Below, in pieces: positions 52,034 through 62,516 of a stretch of 64,000 bases of DNA. The notes beneath the pieces are model-generated. The model saw only the letters and a program-made list of their open reading frames with translations. It had not been told where the DNA came from and made no database searches. This DNA is from Trichomonas vaginalis G3 (lineage: Eukaryota > Parabasalia > Trichomonadida > Trichomonadidae). The stretch spans positions 21,671,585-21,735,584 of the forward strand of contig NC_067205.1 of assembly GCF_026262505.1 (NCBI RefSeq), in the 5' to 3' direction. The stretch's first letter is position 1, and every line of letters starts with the position of its first letter. The position numbers were made by a program, and so were the translations under genes.

Positions 52034-55000
52034 TTATGTGTCATAATAGAACCCACTCGGACCAAGCTTTACTTTCTTCCTGACTGAGTTTTTAACTCTT
52101 CTTTTTCCTTCATTGCCACTACTTTCACTAGTTGCATCTTCACTACTTTCACTTTGTTCTACTCTTCTCTTCTTCTTTGGTGTCGCTTTTGGTAACTTGC
52201 CCTCTGCTTCAAGTTGTTGCATCTTTGCATCATGTTCATCTAGTATGTTGCAAATTTCACGTGTCCTTTTTGCCTTTAGGCTCTGGTCGCCCATCTCAGG
52301 TAACCTATATCCTAGAAAGATTTTGTCATAGTTTGTATTTGAGTCTTCGCGTATTGTTTGCATGACTCTTTCCTGAGTTTCCGGTTCAAGCTCTTCAAAC
52401 AGAGCTTGTCCATATGGAATAAGCTCGTTTCCAAATATATGTTTTTTGTAGCCATTCTGGTTTTCTTTCCATGTTACCAACAATATCTTTTGTGAATGGG
52501 AAAGCTTTTACCCAATCTTTCAGTCTTGGGTCATTTATTTCTGTAGTTGGTTTTATTTTGTCAAGGAACATGTTTTTCAATACTAACATTTCATTTGTAC
52601 TGTCCATTTGAGTTTTCTTAAATATTCATCCCTTCTCGGTTCATTGTCTGCAAAGTAAGTTTTTATGACATTTTGTAAACTTTCGTTTGCAAGGTCATGT
52701 ACAATAGGTTCTCTTCCTTCTATCTCCCTAACTTTCTTTCTAAACTCTTCACCAAATATACCATCTCTATGGTTCTGTGTAGTTCTTTGAGATAAATGTT
52801 CTAGAACGTCAGGTGTTATATTTCCATCAGCCATGTTCATTTCATACTGGTTCAAAATATCTGCATCTTTCATATCTTTCAATGGCATTAAAGCCGCGCT
52901 GAAAATACCAGCTAAATCTGGTTCACCATTCACTTCCATTGCGTCTACAACTTCTTGGAATTGTGGTTGTAAGTTTATGAACCACCTATCCGGGTTAGCT
53001 TTATGACCCATCTCATTGTAGTTCCATAGTCTGCAGAAACAAAAGTAGGTTTGTTTCCATATTGGTTAGGTTCTGAATGAACTTTAAACAATGTTTCATT
53101 CATATGTTTTGTTGAAATTTAACCTTTTATTTTCACCGAGTTCATCCAAAGATTAACGTTATATGCTCGTAAGTAAAAAGGGTTGTTGTATTTGTGTACA
53201 TTTTCTTTCAGTTCTCCATTCTATGCTGAATATTTTCATCTGATGTTGGAGTCTTTTGTATGTCGGCAAACATTTTTCGATATTCTTCTACCATGTCAGC
53301 CGAATTTTCTTAGACTCTTGGAAAGATTCCATATTCACCTCATACTCTTGTTGAGGTCAATATTTTTCGGCTGTTCCAAATCTTCATCTGGTTCTGTGAA
53401 GTTAGTTTCCAAAGGAGGGACTTGTTCGTTTCCTTCAGGCTCTTCTAGCTGTTGTTGCTGAACTATTTTCTTCCATGTCTGGTTGTATCTGAACTTCTTC
53501 CTGTGGAGTTCTTGTACCTCATCTGCTGGCATTTCATATATTCCGAGACCGTTTTTAACAAGTTCCCTAAAAGTCATCCGGACTCATAAACCTTTCTTCT
53601 TCGTTCCGTCTTTATTTTACGCGTTTCATGAAGAAAGTTGAATTGTCATTTAAGCTCTGACACCAAATATCTCGGAGTAAATTCAGTCATGTCATTTGGA
53701 GATATGCTATTAAATCATATCCCTTAGCGAGCTTGTATTTTCCAGGTTTGAAATTATATCCCATTTGGTGCTGAGCCATAAAGCTAAATAGGTTCGGGTC
53801 AGTATTTCCTTCCTTGAACTTTCTAATAGCTTCTTTATATCTGTCACTAAAGTCAAGAGTAGCTGGGTAACCATAGTCTTCTTTAAGCATTTTTAAGAAA
53901 TCTTGGTTTCCTTGTTCTCTACTTCTTTTATGTCCTTGCTCTGTTTGTGGTTGTTGTGGTGCAGTGTTTTGAACTGTTGGTTGTGGTGCTGGTTGTGGAG
54001 GTGGTTGTTGTGCTGGTTGGTTGTGGTGCTGGATTTTGAACTGTTGGTTGTTTGTGTTGGTTTTTGCATGCCTGTGTCTGTGTCCATGTGACGATGTAAA
54101 TGTTTTAGGTAGTCCTGGTGCAGGTGCTTCTCTTGGAGGGTTTGTGGTATATAGGTTCCACTAGCTAGTATATAAGTTCCACCAGCTGGTATATAAGTTC
54201 CACCAGCTGGCACATATGTTCCATCTGCAGCATAATGTCCGACCTGACTTTTCGTTTTTAAGAAAGCATTTACTAGGTCTGTTTTGGTCTGTTGTAACTC
54301 TTTTTTTGACTTTCCACAACAGTTGCTCTAACGGCGTCATAGGCACTTTGAACTGCCTGTCTCGTTGCTGCCATCTGTTATTTTCGTCATATTTTGTGCT
54401 ACTTCTCTTAACTCTTTGTCGAAACCTTCAGACTTCAGTTTCTTTCCAGATGAGAAGTCGTTCACTAGTTTCACACTTACTATGAAGAGTTCGAAGGCGT
54501 TCTTAAAGTCAGCATTCATTAAAGCTTCATTGAACTGTCTTCATCCGCTTGTATTTTTGTCCTTATTGACCCTATAAGTTGGGCTGCTTTAGCGTTGGCT
54601 TGGGCATCTAACCAGTCATGTTAGCTTTTATATATTCTGCGCTTTTCATTGCCTTTTGCATGGCTGCGTCGTTATTTTTACTTTCTTGTGCTAAGTTTTC
54701 ATACTGTACGGTTTGGTTTTGCAACTGTAAAAGTTTTTCTGCCTTTACATTTGCTTTCAACTTCTTTTTTATACTCATCGCTATCCATATATGTCTTCAT
54801 GGCTTTTTGTTTTATCTCTTCATCTTTCAGTACTTTATATTGAGTAGTATGGTTTTCAAATTTATGACATCTTGTTCCATTTTTGCTACTTCTGCTGCTT
54901 TTTTGACACTTTTTTCGCATATTCCTCTGTACTTAGTTCTTTCAGTTGTCTTCTTTCTTTTTTCTCTACGTTTAACTCATTTAGTTTCTTTGTGTGTCTG

Positions 55001-55354
55001 TCATATTCTAGTTTCTTTTCGTTTCACTTATTTGCTTCTGTATGTCTATGTTTGACTTTTTGAATCTGTTATTTGATTTTTGAGTGAACTCAAATTCATT
55101 TGACTTGAGGGTTATAAGCTGTTCCGTCTGCAGCTCCACCATAGCCTGCCATTTTCGCTAAAAGTGCCGCTCTTAAACCTCCACTCTGTGCACCAATAAC
55201 TCGGTTTAAAAGCATAGGGTTGCTTGACATTTGTTGCAACATAGTGGGTCATTCATCATTTGTTGTTGCAACTGTTGTTGTGGTGTCAGTTTTACTATGG
55301 ATGTTTCAATGCTCCCTTCCTCTTACGTATATTCTTACGTAGCTTACGTGGCAT
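52034..55354 (-). pseudogene. Large basic coiled-coil structural protein, element 2 copy, many frameshifts
   Basis: Collinear with 5293-8573. More indels than element 1: at least ten, many in homopolymers. Clear segments are the basic N-terminus near 55354, the PTQQ/PAQQ repeat near 53960-54060 (expanded differently from element 1), ATLDFSDRYKEAIRKFKEGN, NPDRWFINLQPQFQEVVDAM, and the C-terminal KKKRRVEQSESSED with KRRVKNSVRKKVKLGPSGFY. The C-terminal Lys/Arg clusters look like nuclear-targeting or DNA-binding patches. Function unknown; likely the second most abundant virion protein or core protein. Confidence 0.6.
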
Positions 55355-55566
55355 TTTAAGTGAAGTTAAAAAGCGGTTTTTGACAGATGTTTATATGACA
55401 CTTTTTGTTCAGCTCAAAAAACTACTCGGTCAAAGTGTTGTCAGTTTTGTAAAATAACCGTCCTATCTCATTCTATAAGGGGAAAAAGGCTTCTCAAAGT
55501 TTACTTCCGTGGAACGCCTGTAACTTTTCCTGTAGCGACGATAGACCCTTACTTGTCCGGACAAAG

Positions 55567-55644
55567 TTATACTAAACATCTTCAGGGCTAGAGGGCGCAA
55601 CGCGCCTGGAGGCCCCCCACTACCTTTTTTTTTTTTTTTTTTTT
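55567..55644. repeat. Right terminal repeat of element 2
   Basis: TTATACTAAACATCTTCAGG, a GC-rich block, CCCCCCACTACC and a 20-base T-tract; inverted match of 31071-31142. Confidence 0.9.
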
Positions 55645-55761
55645 ATTTTATTTTATCCACATATGTATATATAGTAATTTGAGAAAACTTTTAGGAAAAA
55701 ATAAGTTTAATAAAAATCTGAATTTTACTTGTTGTGGGATTGTTATTAATTGACACTCCAG
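55645..55761. other. 117-bp spacer between elements 2 and 3
   Basis: AT-rich, no gene. It is bounded by the T-tract of element 2 and the A-tract of element 3 and has no homology to the flank at 30950-31070 that can be seen by eye. Confidence 0.7.
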
Positions 55762-55899
55762 AAAAAAAAAAAGGTAGTGGGGCCTCCAGGCACTTCGTGC
55801 CCTCTAGCCCTGAAGATGTTTAGTATAAATGAAGTTTTTATTCGGAGGGCTTCCAGGCACTTCGTGCCCTCTAGCCCCGAAGATGTTTAGTATAAATGA
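55762..55899. repeat. Left terminal repeat of element 3 with internal duplication
   Basis: An 11-base A-tract, GGTAGTGGGGCCTCCAGG and the rest of the repeat to about 55828. Then GGAGGGCTTCCAGGCACTTC and onward repeats most of it to about 55899. Element 2 has a shorter form of the same duplication. Confidence 0.85.
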
Positions 55900-56097
55900 A
55901 GTTTTTATTCGGAAAATTGTTAGTCTTCTGGTGTGAATTCGGAGGACTCTTCTTCTTCCTCCATTGCTTCTGGGAAGAAGCCTTCTTCTGGGTCGAAAAC
56001 ATTATATAATGTGTCGCTTTTCACAAATTATATATGTTTTCATGTTTTGTCACTTTTCTGTCACTTTTCAGGAAAAAACATTTTATTATTATATATA

Positions 56098-56898
56098 ATG
56101 AATTTTACAAAACCACCGTTACCGTTCTTTGGAAATAAGAGTAAATGTAAAGATATTATATTGAGAGAACTTAAGAAACTACCGAATGGTCTAACATTTG
56201 AGATTTGTTCGGTGGAAGTTTCTATATATCCCATTTGTGCCATACAATATTCCCAGACTCAAAGATTATATGCAATGACTTCGACAACTATATGGACCGT
56301 CTCAAACATATTCCAGACACAAAAAAAATATTGAAAGAGTTAAAGAAAAGATACCTATAGGTAAGATGGAACGTATACCATTAGATAAGAAAAATATTGT
56401 GAGAGAGGTTTTGAAAAAAGCAGAATATAGACTGGGATAGTATATCTGCTAGACTATTATATAGTGGTTCTATAAGAGTTCATGACATTGAAACACTTAT
56501 GTCAAACGTTTTATATCTTAACTATACAAATGTTTTCAAAGAGGACATAGAAAAATATATTGAGGGTATAGAGTTTGTGAGATGTCATTGGACAGAGTTG
56601 TATGAAAAATAAAGACAAGGAAAATGTTTTCTTTATAGTGGACCCGCCGTTCTAACACATGGATTTTCAATACCAAGTAGCTGGACTTTGAGAGACTCTT
56701 TAGAAACTTTAGACGTTTACAACCATCCATGCTTTTACTTTACATCCGATAAAAGTGGTTGGAAACCGTTATGAGATGGTTAGAAGATATAAACGACTAT
56801 GTGTTTAAATATGACAAGATAGAATATGAGAGGTCCTATAAACCGGAGAAAGTGTCATAACAAAGAAATTTTATTAGTAAGTAAATGTTTTGAAATAG
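56098..56898 (+). pseudogene. Dam-like DNA adenine N6-methyltransferase, element 3 copy, frameshifted
   Basis: Same gene as 31332-32141: KPPLPFFGNKSK at the N-terminus and a VDPPF motif at about 56639. A one-base loss at about 56201 removes the frame just before motif I, and further indels follow. Not functional as read. Confidence 0.8.
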
Positions 56899-57013
56899 GA
56901 CTACTTTTTTAGGTTTTTTCCATTGTGTCATTTATTTCTTTGACGTGGCAGAAAGATATAGAGAATATGAAGATGAACCAATGCCTGCAAATGTTCAGTA
57001 TATGTACTCGTAA
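56884..57013 (+). pseudogene. Small membrane protein, element 3 copy, frameshifted
   Basis: Homologue of 32126-32257. One G is missing just after the ATG and the hydrophobic segment has an altered T-run; the charged tail and stop are conserved. Confidence 0.5.
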
Positions 57014-57036
57014 GAGATATTTTTATCTAATATTAA

Positions 57037-57412
57037 ATGGACGCACAGAACTTAGCGAATGCACAGCAACCTGGACAACCAAACCCAGAGAATATTCCAA
57101 ATGAAGTTAGAATACAAACTGCAATGGCAAACTATGGTCAAGTGCCAACAGATGTACAAATGCAACTGCCATGTCAAATGACGCTGCGTTAGGTTTGCCA
57201 CCATGGTATGCAAATATGAGATGGAAAGAGTTTATACAAACCCCGAAGTGGATATAAACAACTTTATGCAGATGACGCGAACACAGGAGTTGACCCAGAA
57301 TATGTTTTCTACCAGAGGAGAAACAGAATGTATGAGCTCCAGTTAAAGAATGCTATGGAACTCAACAGGAAACGTAAGAGACTAGCGGACATTAGATTTT
57401 TACACGTAGTAA
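57037..57412 (+). pseudogene. Small Gln/Asn-rich Maverick protein, element 3 copy
   Basis: Homologue of 32281-32660 starting MDAQNLANAQQ. One base is lost at about 57165 and a shift is needed near 57255 to reach the conserved basic end NRKRKRLADIRF. The next gene starts at 57413, so the 3' end probably overlaps it. Confidence 0.5.
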
Positions 57413-57655
57413 ATGGGTTTCTTTGGAAGAATAGGAAACTTCTTTCGAAATGTTGGAAGAGGTATATGGAATGGAATAAAATCTGTCGGAAGAGGAATTT
57501 GGAACGGAGTCAAAAATATTGGTAAAAGAGTAGGTCAGTTTGTTGGTATTATACCTAAAGACCCTGAACCAGAAGAACAAGCTCCTGTTATACAACAGCC
57601 TGAACCTGCACCACAGTCTAGTTGGCAACCAAATCCAACACCTCAACCGTATTAA
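57413..57655 (+). CDS. Small amphipathic, Pro-rich protein (80 residues), putative membrane-active virion peptide
   Basis: Intact. MGFFGRIGNFFRNVGRGIWN, then a second GRGIWNGVKNIGKRVGQFVG, predicted as amphipathic cationic helices with regularly spaced Trp, Phe and Gly. The tail is Pro/Gln/Glu rich and ends NPTPQPY. This design resembles membrane-disrupting peptides of non-enveloped viruses (such as the N-terminal helix of adenovirus protein VI) and antimicrobial peptides. It lies in the left-arm virion gene block. Endosome or membrane penetration is an inference from sequence character only. Confidence 0.65.
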   Translation: MGFFGRIGNFFRNVGRGIWNGIKSVGRGIWNGVKNIGKRVGQFVGIIPKDPEPEEQAPVIQQPEPAPQSSWQPNPTPQPY

Positions 57656-57659
57656 AAAA

Positions 57660-58503
57660 TTATATTTTTACCGTTCGATAGTAGTTGTATATGAAACTAA
57701 GTTCTAAGTAAAACGCATGGTATAATGGAATTATTCTTTTTCTTCCATCTGTTGTAAACCATACTTGAAGTCTGAAATACTTCCACTTGGTGGTTCGTAT
57801 AACTTTGTAGGTTTTTCGTAAAAGTCATTTGCCAAGCATAGAAAGAGTTTTGGGCGCCAGAAAATGAAGCATGAACAATAATAGCAGCTGGGTCGAAAAC
57901 ATTTTCATATGTTCCATTAGGGTTTCGACTTCATAAAAGTCTGGGCTGTACTGGATATGCTGCAGGCTGATTTAACATCCTCATAAATCTATACCATGCA
58001 AGTTGTTATATTTTTGTAGAAATATAAACGTTTTCTCCAAGGTCTTCTATTCTATTGATTTTAACAGTTGCATTTTTCCTGTCATAAATAATATCGAGAT
58101 GGTATTCTCCCTCGTCATGTTATACTGGTTTGCATATTCGATAGATATCGTTATATTTTTCTTGAAAAGCTTGAAGAGTTGTTCTAAATTTACAAGCAAA
58201 CTTAACTTGTAAAAGTTTTCCCTGTTCAAATTTCTCATACATACGTTTTTCTTTGTTATAGTATCGAACTTCAAAACCGACCGTAAATGGGAAAACCATG
58301 TATGGCTTCTGAAATGAACTTCATTCTACGAAAGCCAATAGCTTTTGTGACAGATGGGTCTCTTAACCATCTTAATGGGTAGTCAAAACGATAGCCTTCA
58401 TGCTTTACGGTATCTGTCTCAAACTTTTGACCTACTTAGTAAAAAGTTCATCTAATGGTTTAGTTGTAGCAACTCTAGAATTTTCTTTTTCTATTGAAAG
58501 CAT
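57660..58503 (-). pseudogene. Penton-like or spike protein A, element 3 copy
   Basis: Homologue of 32909-33754, with several indels. The 58047-58274 piece covers the middle. The divergent 18-base spacer to the fibre gene is conserved. Confidence 0.5.
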
Positions 58504-58521
58504 ATTTTATCTAGAATAAAA

Positions 58522-60155
58522 ATGTCAAATGAAACAGCGTCTATGAGAGAAATACAACACAACCGACAAACTCATTATACAAGCTCTAAATAAGAACACA
58601 ACAAACTTTTCAAACTATTCTAAGATATCTGAGTCATTGAAAGAAGGAAACTTAAAACTGACTTTAAACCCAATGACAGATGAGTTTCTGTTTCAAGACA
58701 ATAAGAACCATACTGTCTGTATAAATCCAAAAAAAGGAACTTTAAACGAGAAACCTATAAATGAACTTCTTTTGAAAGCAGATGTTGACAACAAAGCTGA
58801 CAAAGAATATGTAGACGATGCAATAGCAAAAGAAGAAGAAAGAGCTAACAAAGCTTATGCAACAAAAGAACATACTCATCCTGAACTAGCAGACAAAAAC
58901 ATATGTTGACAAAAAATGTCAGTGAAGGACAAGAGCTGAAAACGAATATTCTAAAAAGACCATATACATTCTTATATCTGATATTACAAACTTACAAGAA
59001 ACCTTAAACAGGAAAAGTGCCGTTGGACATACACATACCATTGCAAATATTACAAACTTACAAGAAACCTTAAACAGGAAAAGTGCCGTGGAATACACTC
59101 CATTGCAAATATTACAAACTTACAAGAAACCTTAAACAGGAAAAGTGCCGTTGGACATACACATACCATTGCAAAATATTACAACTTACAAGAAACTTTA
59201 AACAGGAAAAGTGCCGTTGGACATACACATACCATTGCAAATATTACAAACTTACAAGAAACCTTAAACAGGAAAAGTGCCGTTGGACATACACATACCA
59301 TTGCAAATATTACAAACTTACAAGAAACCTTAAACAGGAAAAGTGCCGTTGGACATACACATACCATTGCAAATATTACAAACTTACAAGAAACCTTAAA
59401 CAGGAAAAGTGCCGTTGGACATACACATACCATTGCAAATATTACAAACTTACAAGAAACATTAGAGACAAAAGCAAATAAGACTCATACACATACCATT
59501 GCAAATATTACAAACTTACAAGAAACCTTAAACAGGAAAAGTGACGTTGGACATACACATACAAGTTTTACAACTTTTACAGCAGATGATATTACACTAA
59601 ACACAACCTTGCCAAGTAAAGGTCCAACAATACCACCGGCAACAAGTCTTGTAGATACTTTGATATCTAATGACAATAGTATTATACATCTAAGACAGGA
59701 ACTCAATGTGCTTAAACAAATTTTGCCGAATCTTATTTACCCGGTTGGCTCATTATATGTTTCAATGAACTCTACCAGACCAGAAGTAGTACTTGGTTTT
59801 GGAACTTGGACTCAAATAGTCGACAGGTTTTTGTATTGTGCAAACTCTTCAAAGGAAAACAGGTGGAAGTAAAACGATTTCAGGTGAAAATTTACCTGCA
59901 CCAGTCACTACATAGATTTAAGTACATCTCGAGAAGGTTGGCATAAGCATAGATATTGGGAATGGTCAGGAATGACAAAGGTAAAGGATATGATGTTAAA
60001 GACGACGTTCAGTTTGCTATAAATTTTACTGGAGTGACACTCTGGGAGGAGGAGACCATTCACATTTCGTTTCAGGATATACGCAAACAACCGGACAAAG
60101 TAAAGACTACATGCCACCTTACATGACAGTTTACGCATGGTATAGAATTGCTTAG
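58522..60155 (+). pseudogene. Fibre protein with expanded shaft repeat and tail-collar end, element 3 copy
   Basis: N-terminal MSNETASMREIQHN at 58522. After a slip it is open through KADVDNKADKEYVDDAIAKE. The shaft then contains an array of 66-bp units (58975-59560), each encoding a 22-residue HTHTIANITNLQETLNRKSA-type repeat. Then the collar part PNLIYPVGSLYVSMNSTRPE and FGTWTQIVDRFLYCANSS, with the end PPYMTVYAWYRIA at 60155 in a shifted frame. Element 2 has one unit of this repeat where element 3 has about eight. Confidence 0.75.
58975..59560 (+). repeat. 66-bp in-frame tandem repeat in the fibre shaft, about eight units
   Basis: The TTGCAAATATTACAAACTTA marker occurs at 59041, 59103, 59169, 59235, 59301, 59367, 59433 and 59499, spacing 66 except the first (62, with small losses). 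Units are almost identical, pointing to recent unequal exchange or slippage. Confidence 0.95.
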
Positions 60156-60930
60156 TCGTCATTTTCAACTTCTTTAGCATATTCGTCAGGAGTTGTCTTA
60201 TATTTGTTAGGAACTGTCTTTGAAAGTATACCACCTTGAACTTTGACAAGTTTGAAACGAGGTCTGACAATAGTAGTTTTATCTTCTGCTTGCAGTGTGT
60301 ACATTTTGCCATGTTTGCCTAAAACTTCATAATATTCTCTTGTATACTTTCTTCTATTTTTACGAACACGAATGTGAGTACCTGTCGGGTTCCCATTGTT
60401 GTCATAGTCAATAGTATTTTCATATGGGTCGCGTTTAGGTATTTCTATTTTTACTTTGTCACCTTTCTGAAGTTTGAAGCCCGGCATTCTTTCTTGTTTG
60501 TCTCTTTTGACTAAATTATTAAATATATAGTCTTTCTCTCTAAGTCAGGGTTGTTTTTCATTTCTTCGGGGAGTGGTTTCCCAAACCTTTTTGTTTACGG
60601 TTATTGTAAATATTTAAAACTTGTCTCATCTTTGCCATGGAGAAGTGTCTATATTTGTCGTCATATGACATTTCATTTGCTTCACCACCTTGTGGTTGGT
60701 TTAAGTCTCTTAACATTTTTATACAACCGTCAATGACACCAAGAGCAGAATGGTTTTGGTCGACAATGAAATATTGGTTTACATTTTTTGAACGCAGATA
60801 GTTTTTTACATCATCTGATTTGAAAGAACTTTCACAGTCAGATGTTAGTTTTGTTGGATGGTATTTGTCAACGAATATTGTCAAAGCAGTTTTCACATCT
60901 AAAATATTTTTGGACCATAATGGTATAGTT
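60152..60930 (-). pseudogene. Retroviral-type integrase, element 3 copy, N-terminal part missing
   Basis: The C-terminal domain (60487-60152: GDKVKIEIPKRDPYENTIDY, HIRVRKNRRKYTREYYEV) and the second half of the core (60896-60558: TSDCESSFKSDDVKNYLRSK, HSALGVIDGCIKMLRDL) are well preserved. The part holding the first catalytic Asp is lost at the junction at about 60930. The element cannot make a complete integrase from this gene. Confidence 0.85.
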
Positions 60931-61075
60931 AGTATCCCTAAGTCGTGTACTGTGGCACTGCGCGCCTCCGTACACCACTTAGCGGTTTTGACACTTTACG
61001 AAACCGGTAACGTATATTTTACAACACAACCATAACACCAACTTAACCTTAAATATTTACAAAACCGTCTGACAC

Positions 61076-61126
61076 ATAAACGACTTCACTAACGACTTCA
61101 CTAACGACTTCACTACCGTCCTCACT
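61076..61126. repeat. Tandem ACGACTTCACTA repeat, three to four units
   Basis: ACGACTTCACTA occurs three times in a row followed by a diverged CCGTCCTCACTA, shortly after the GC-rich start of element 4. It may be a subterminal binding repeat. Confidence 0.8.
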
Positions 61127-61183
61127 AAATAAAAATAACCTTATTTTTATTTTTTTTTTAATTTTTTATTTCATTACAAAGAC

Positions 61184-61618
61184 ATGTCCGACTACATTTA
61201 CTATGACTCTTTCCCAGAACGTTTCCGTGAACTATTCAAAACTCAAGTAAAACTGAGGAACATGCATTTTAACAAAGACAGACCCATCGACGATGAAAGA
61301 AACCCTGAATATATTACAATCCCTTATGACGCAAAGTTCATTGCATACATTCCTTATGGTCGCAGAGGAACGAAAACTATTTCAACAAAGAACAAAAATT
61401 ATTTCTGGAGCGATGAAGAAAATTGCCTTATCTACATAAATGCATACTTAAATAAAGCTACATATTGTACAAAAGAAGGTTGGACTGGATTTGAGCTCTA
61501 CATATACGACGACGATGGAAACAGACGTTGTGTATACCCATACGATAATATGTACCATTGTTTTCATCAAGCATTAAACGAATACATAGTCAGTAAGGGT
61601 CTCATTCCTGTTGAGTAG
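61184..61618 (+). CDS. Maverick protein of unknown function (144 residues), element 4
   Basis: Intact: MSDYIYYDSFPERFRELFKT, NPEYITIPYDAKFIAYIPYG, then FWSDEENCLIYINAYLNKAT and YPYDNMYHCFHQALNEYIVS. Rich in Tyr. The leader TTTTTATTTCATTACAAAGAC fits the pattern before 41689, 43517 and 44808. First gene of element 4. No family recognised. Confidence 0.55.
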   Translation: MSDYIYYDSFPERFRELFKTQVKLRNMHFNKDRPIDDERNPEYITIPYDAKFIAYIPYGRRGTKTISTKNKNYFWSDEENCLIYINAYLNKATYCTKEGWTGFELYIYDDDGNRRCVYPYDNMYHCFHQALNEYIVSKGLIPVE

Positions 61619-61699
61619 ATATGCTTTATTTTTGTTCCCACATTTATATAAAAATTAATGATATCACCACCCTCACACGTATGAAAACATAGCACAAAA

Positions 61700-61760
61700 A
61701 TAAATTTAGGTGAAGTGGTGAGATCTCACTTCTTTTTTCACCTGTTTTTTCACCCTGTTG
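61700..61760. repeat. Palindromic intergenic repeat, element 4 copy
   Basis: TTTAGGTGAAGTGGTGAGAT followed by CTCACTTC and TTTTTTCACC elements between two convergent genes (stop at 61618, stop at 61764). Same family as 40398-42955. Confidence 0.75.
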
Positions 61761-61763
61761 AAT

Positions 61764-62291
61764 TCATTGCTTTATAACTCTCTTCCTTGGTTTCTTTTTA
61801 GTTGCTTTCTTCACGTCTGTCTCCAACTTGACTGTCTTTCTTCTTCGTCCATAATGATACCAATTACTTCCACCAGTCAATGGGTCAAATGGTCTTTCGT
61901 AAGGGTTTCCATACATTCCATAAGGTCCGTATGGATAAACCGCTGGTGGAGAAGAAACATTTTCTTTAGTTCCATCGACTCTATTTAAATGCATTGTTTC
62001 ACCTTTCATCTGGTCATTAAAGTCTTTTGCGTGTTTTGCAAACTCATCGTCCTTTCCTAAAGCATTTTCTGACTCAGTCGCAACCAAATTGGATGCTTTA
62101 TTTATGAGCCCTATTTTATTTAATCTTAACTTCTTTGCAACCCAGCCTCCAATCTTCCCTTTATTTGCATCTAATGTCTTCGAAACCCTTCCTCCACTCA
62201 TTTTATTTACTGCGTCATAAGCTCCAAGTGCTTTTGCTCCAAATGCTAATGCTTTTGTTCCCATTGCGCCTAAAGCTGCCCAAGCTACCAT
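61764..62291 (-). CDS. Amphipathic, basic-tailed protein (175 residues), element 4
   Basis: Intact. N-terminus MVAWAALGAMGTKALAFGAK plus ALGAYDAVNKMSGG is Ala/Gly-rich and hydrophobic. The middle is helical, then a Pro/Tyr/Gly segment (PPAVYPYGPYGMYGNPYERP), and a basic end KKATKKKPRKRVIKQ. The pattern (hydrophobic N-terminal helix, PY-rich middle, basic tail) recalls minor capsid proteins that disrupt membranes and bind DNA. It may be the functional counterpart of 57413 and 36134. The start follows the upstream stop directly (TAAATG). Confidence 0.55.
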   Translation of the reverse strand: MVAWAALGAMGTKALAFGAKALGAYDAVNKMSGGRVSKTLDANKGKIGGWVAKKLRLNKIGLINKASNLVATESENALGKDDEFAKHAKDFNDQMKGETMHLNRVDGTKENVSSPPAVYPYGPYGMYGNPYERPFDPLTGGSNWYHYGRRRKTVKLETDVKKATKKKPRKRVIKQ

Positions 62292-62516
62292 TTACACCAT
62301 ATTAAAATCATCTCTCTTCAATATTATCTCATAAAAGTTCTCGTTACTGGAGAAAGTCAATGAAACATAAGCGTTCTCACGGGCTTCGCCCTCACCGCTT
62401 TGCGGTCTATCTAACTTCTTTCTTATATCATCTATACGCTTCAAAATGTCTGAACAATTGCTAACATCTTCGACAACAGTTATTTCATCATGAATGACCT
62501 TCAAGAACAAGCTCAT
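62292..62516 (-). CDS. Small Maverick protein of unknown function (74 residues), element 4
   Basis: Intact: MSLFLKVIHDEITVVEDVSN and CSDILKRIDDIRKKLDRPQS. Start codon follows the stop of 62517 with no spacer, and its own stop touches the start of 61764. Around 62378-62400 a GC-rich pair GGGCTTCGCCC/GCTTTGCGG stands out from the AT-rich context. No family recognised. Confidence 0.5.
   Translation of the reverse strand: MSLFLKVIHDEITVVEDVSNCSDILKRIDDIRKKLDRPQSGEGEARENAYVSLTFSSNENFYEIILKRDDFNMV

Larger units (their letters stand above)
31071..55644. mobile_element. Maverick/Polinton element 2, about 24.6 kb, both termini present
   Basis: Inverted terminal repeats with A/T tails lie at both ends. 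Gene order from the left: Dam-like methyltransferase, small membrane protein, unknown, amphipathic protein, penton-like A (minus), fibre, integrase (minus), small amphipathic cluster, DNA polymerase B, penton-like B, unknown (minus), unknown, KilA-N/T5orf172, tRNA-like, KilA-N, packaging ATPase (minus), two small genes, SF3 helicase, penton-like candidate, capsid cluster and the large structural protein. This matches the Polinton/Maverick hallmark set. Many genes carry single-base indels. Confidence 0.95.
55762..60930. mobile_element. Maverick element 3, left arm only, truncated in the integrase
   Basis: Begins with the same terminal repeat as element 2 and repeats its first eight genes (methyltransferase to integrase) with high identity. 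Homology weakens at about 60890 and is lost at about 60930, within the integrase core. Beyond this the genes belong to a different lineage. Confidence 0.85.

Noticed and set aside
59179-59433. Minus-strand repeated Cys/Phe/Val frame
   Set aside because: It is the antisense of the 66-bp fibre shaft repeats.
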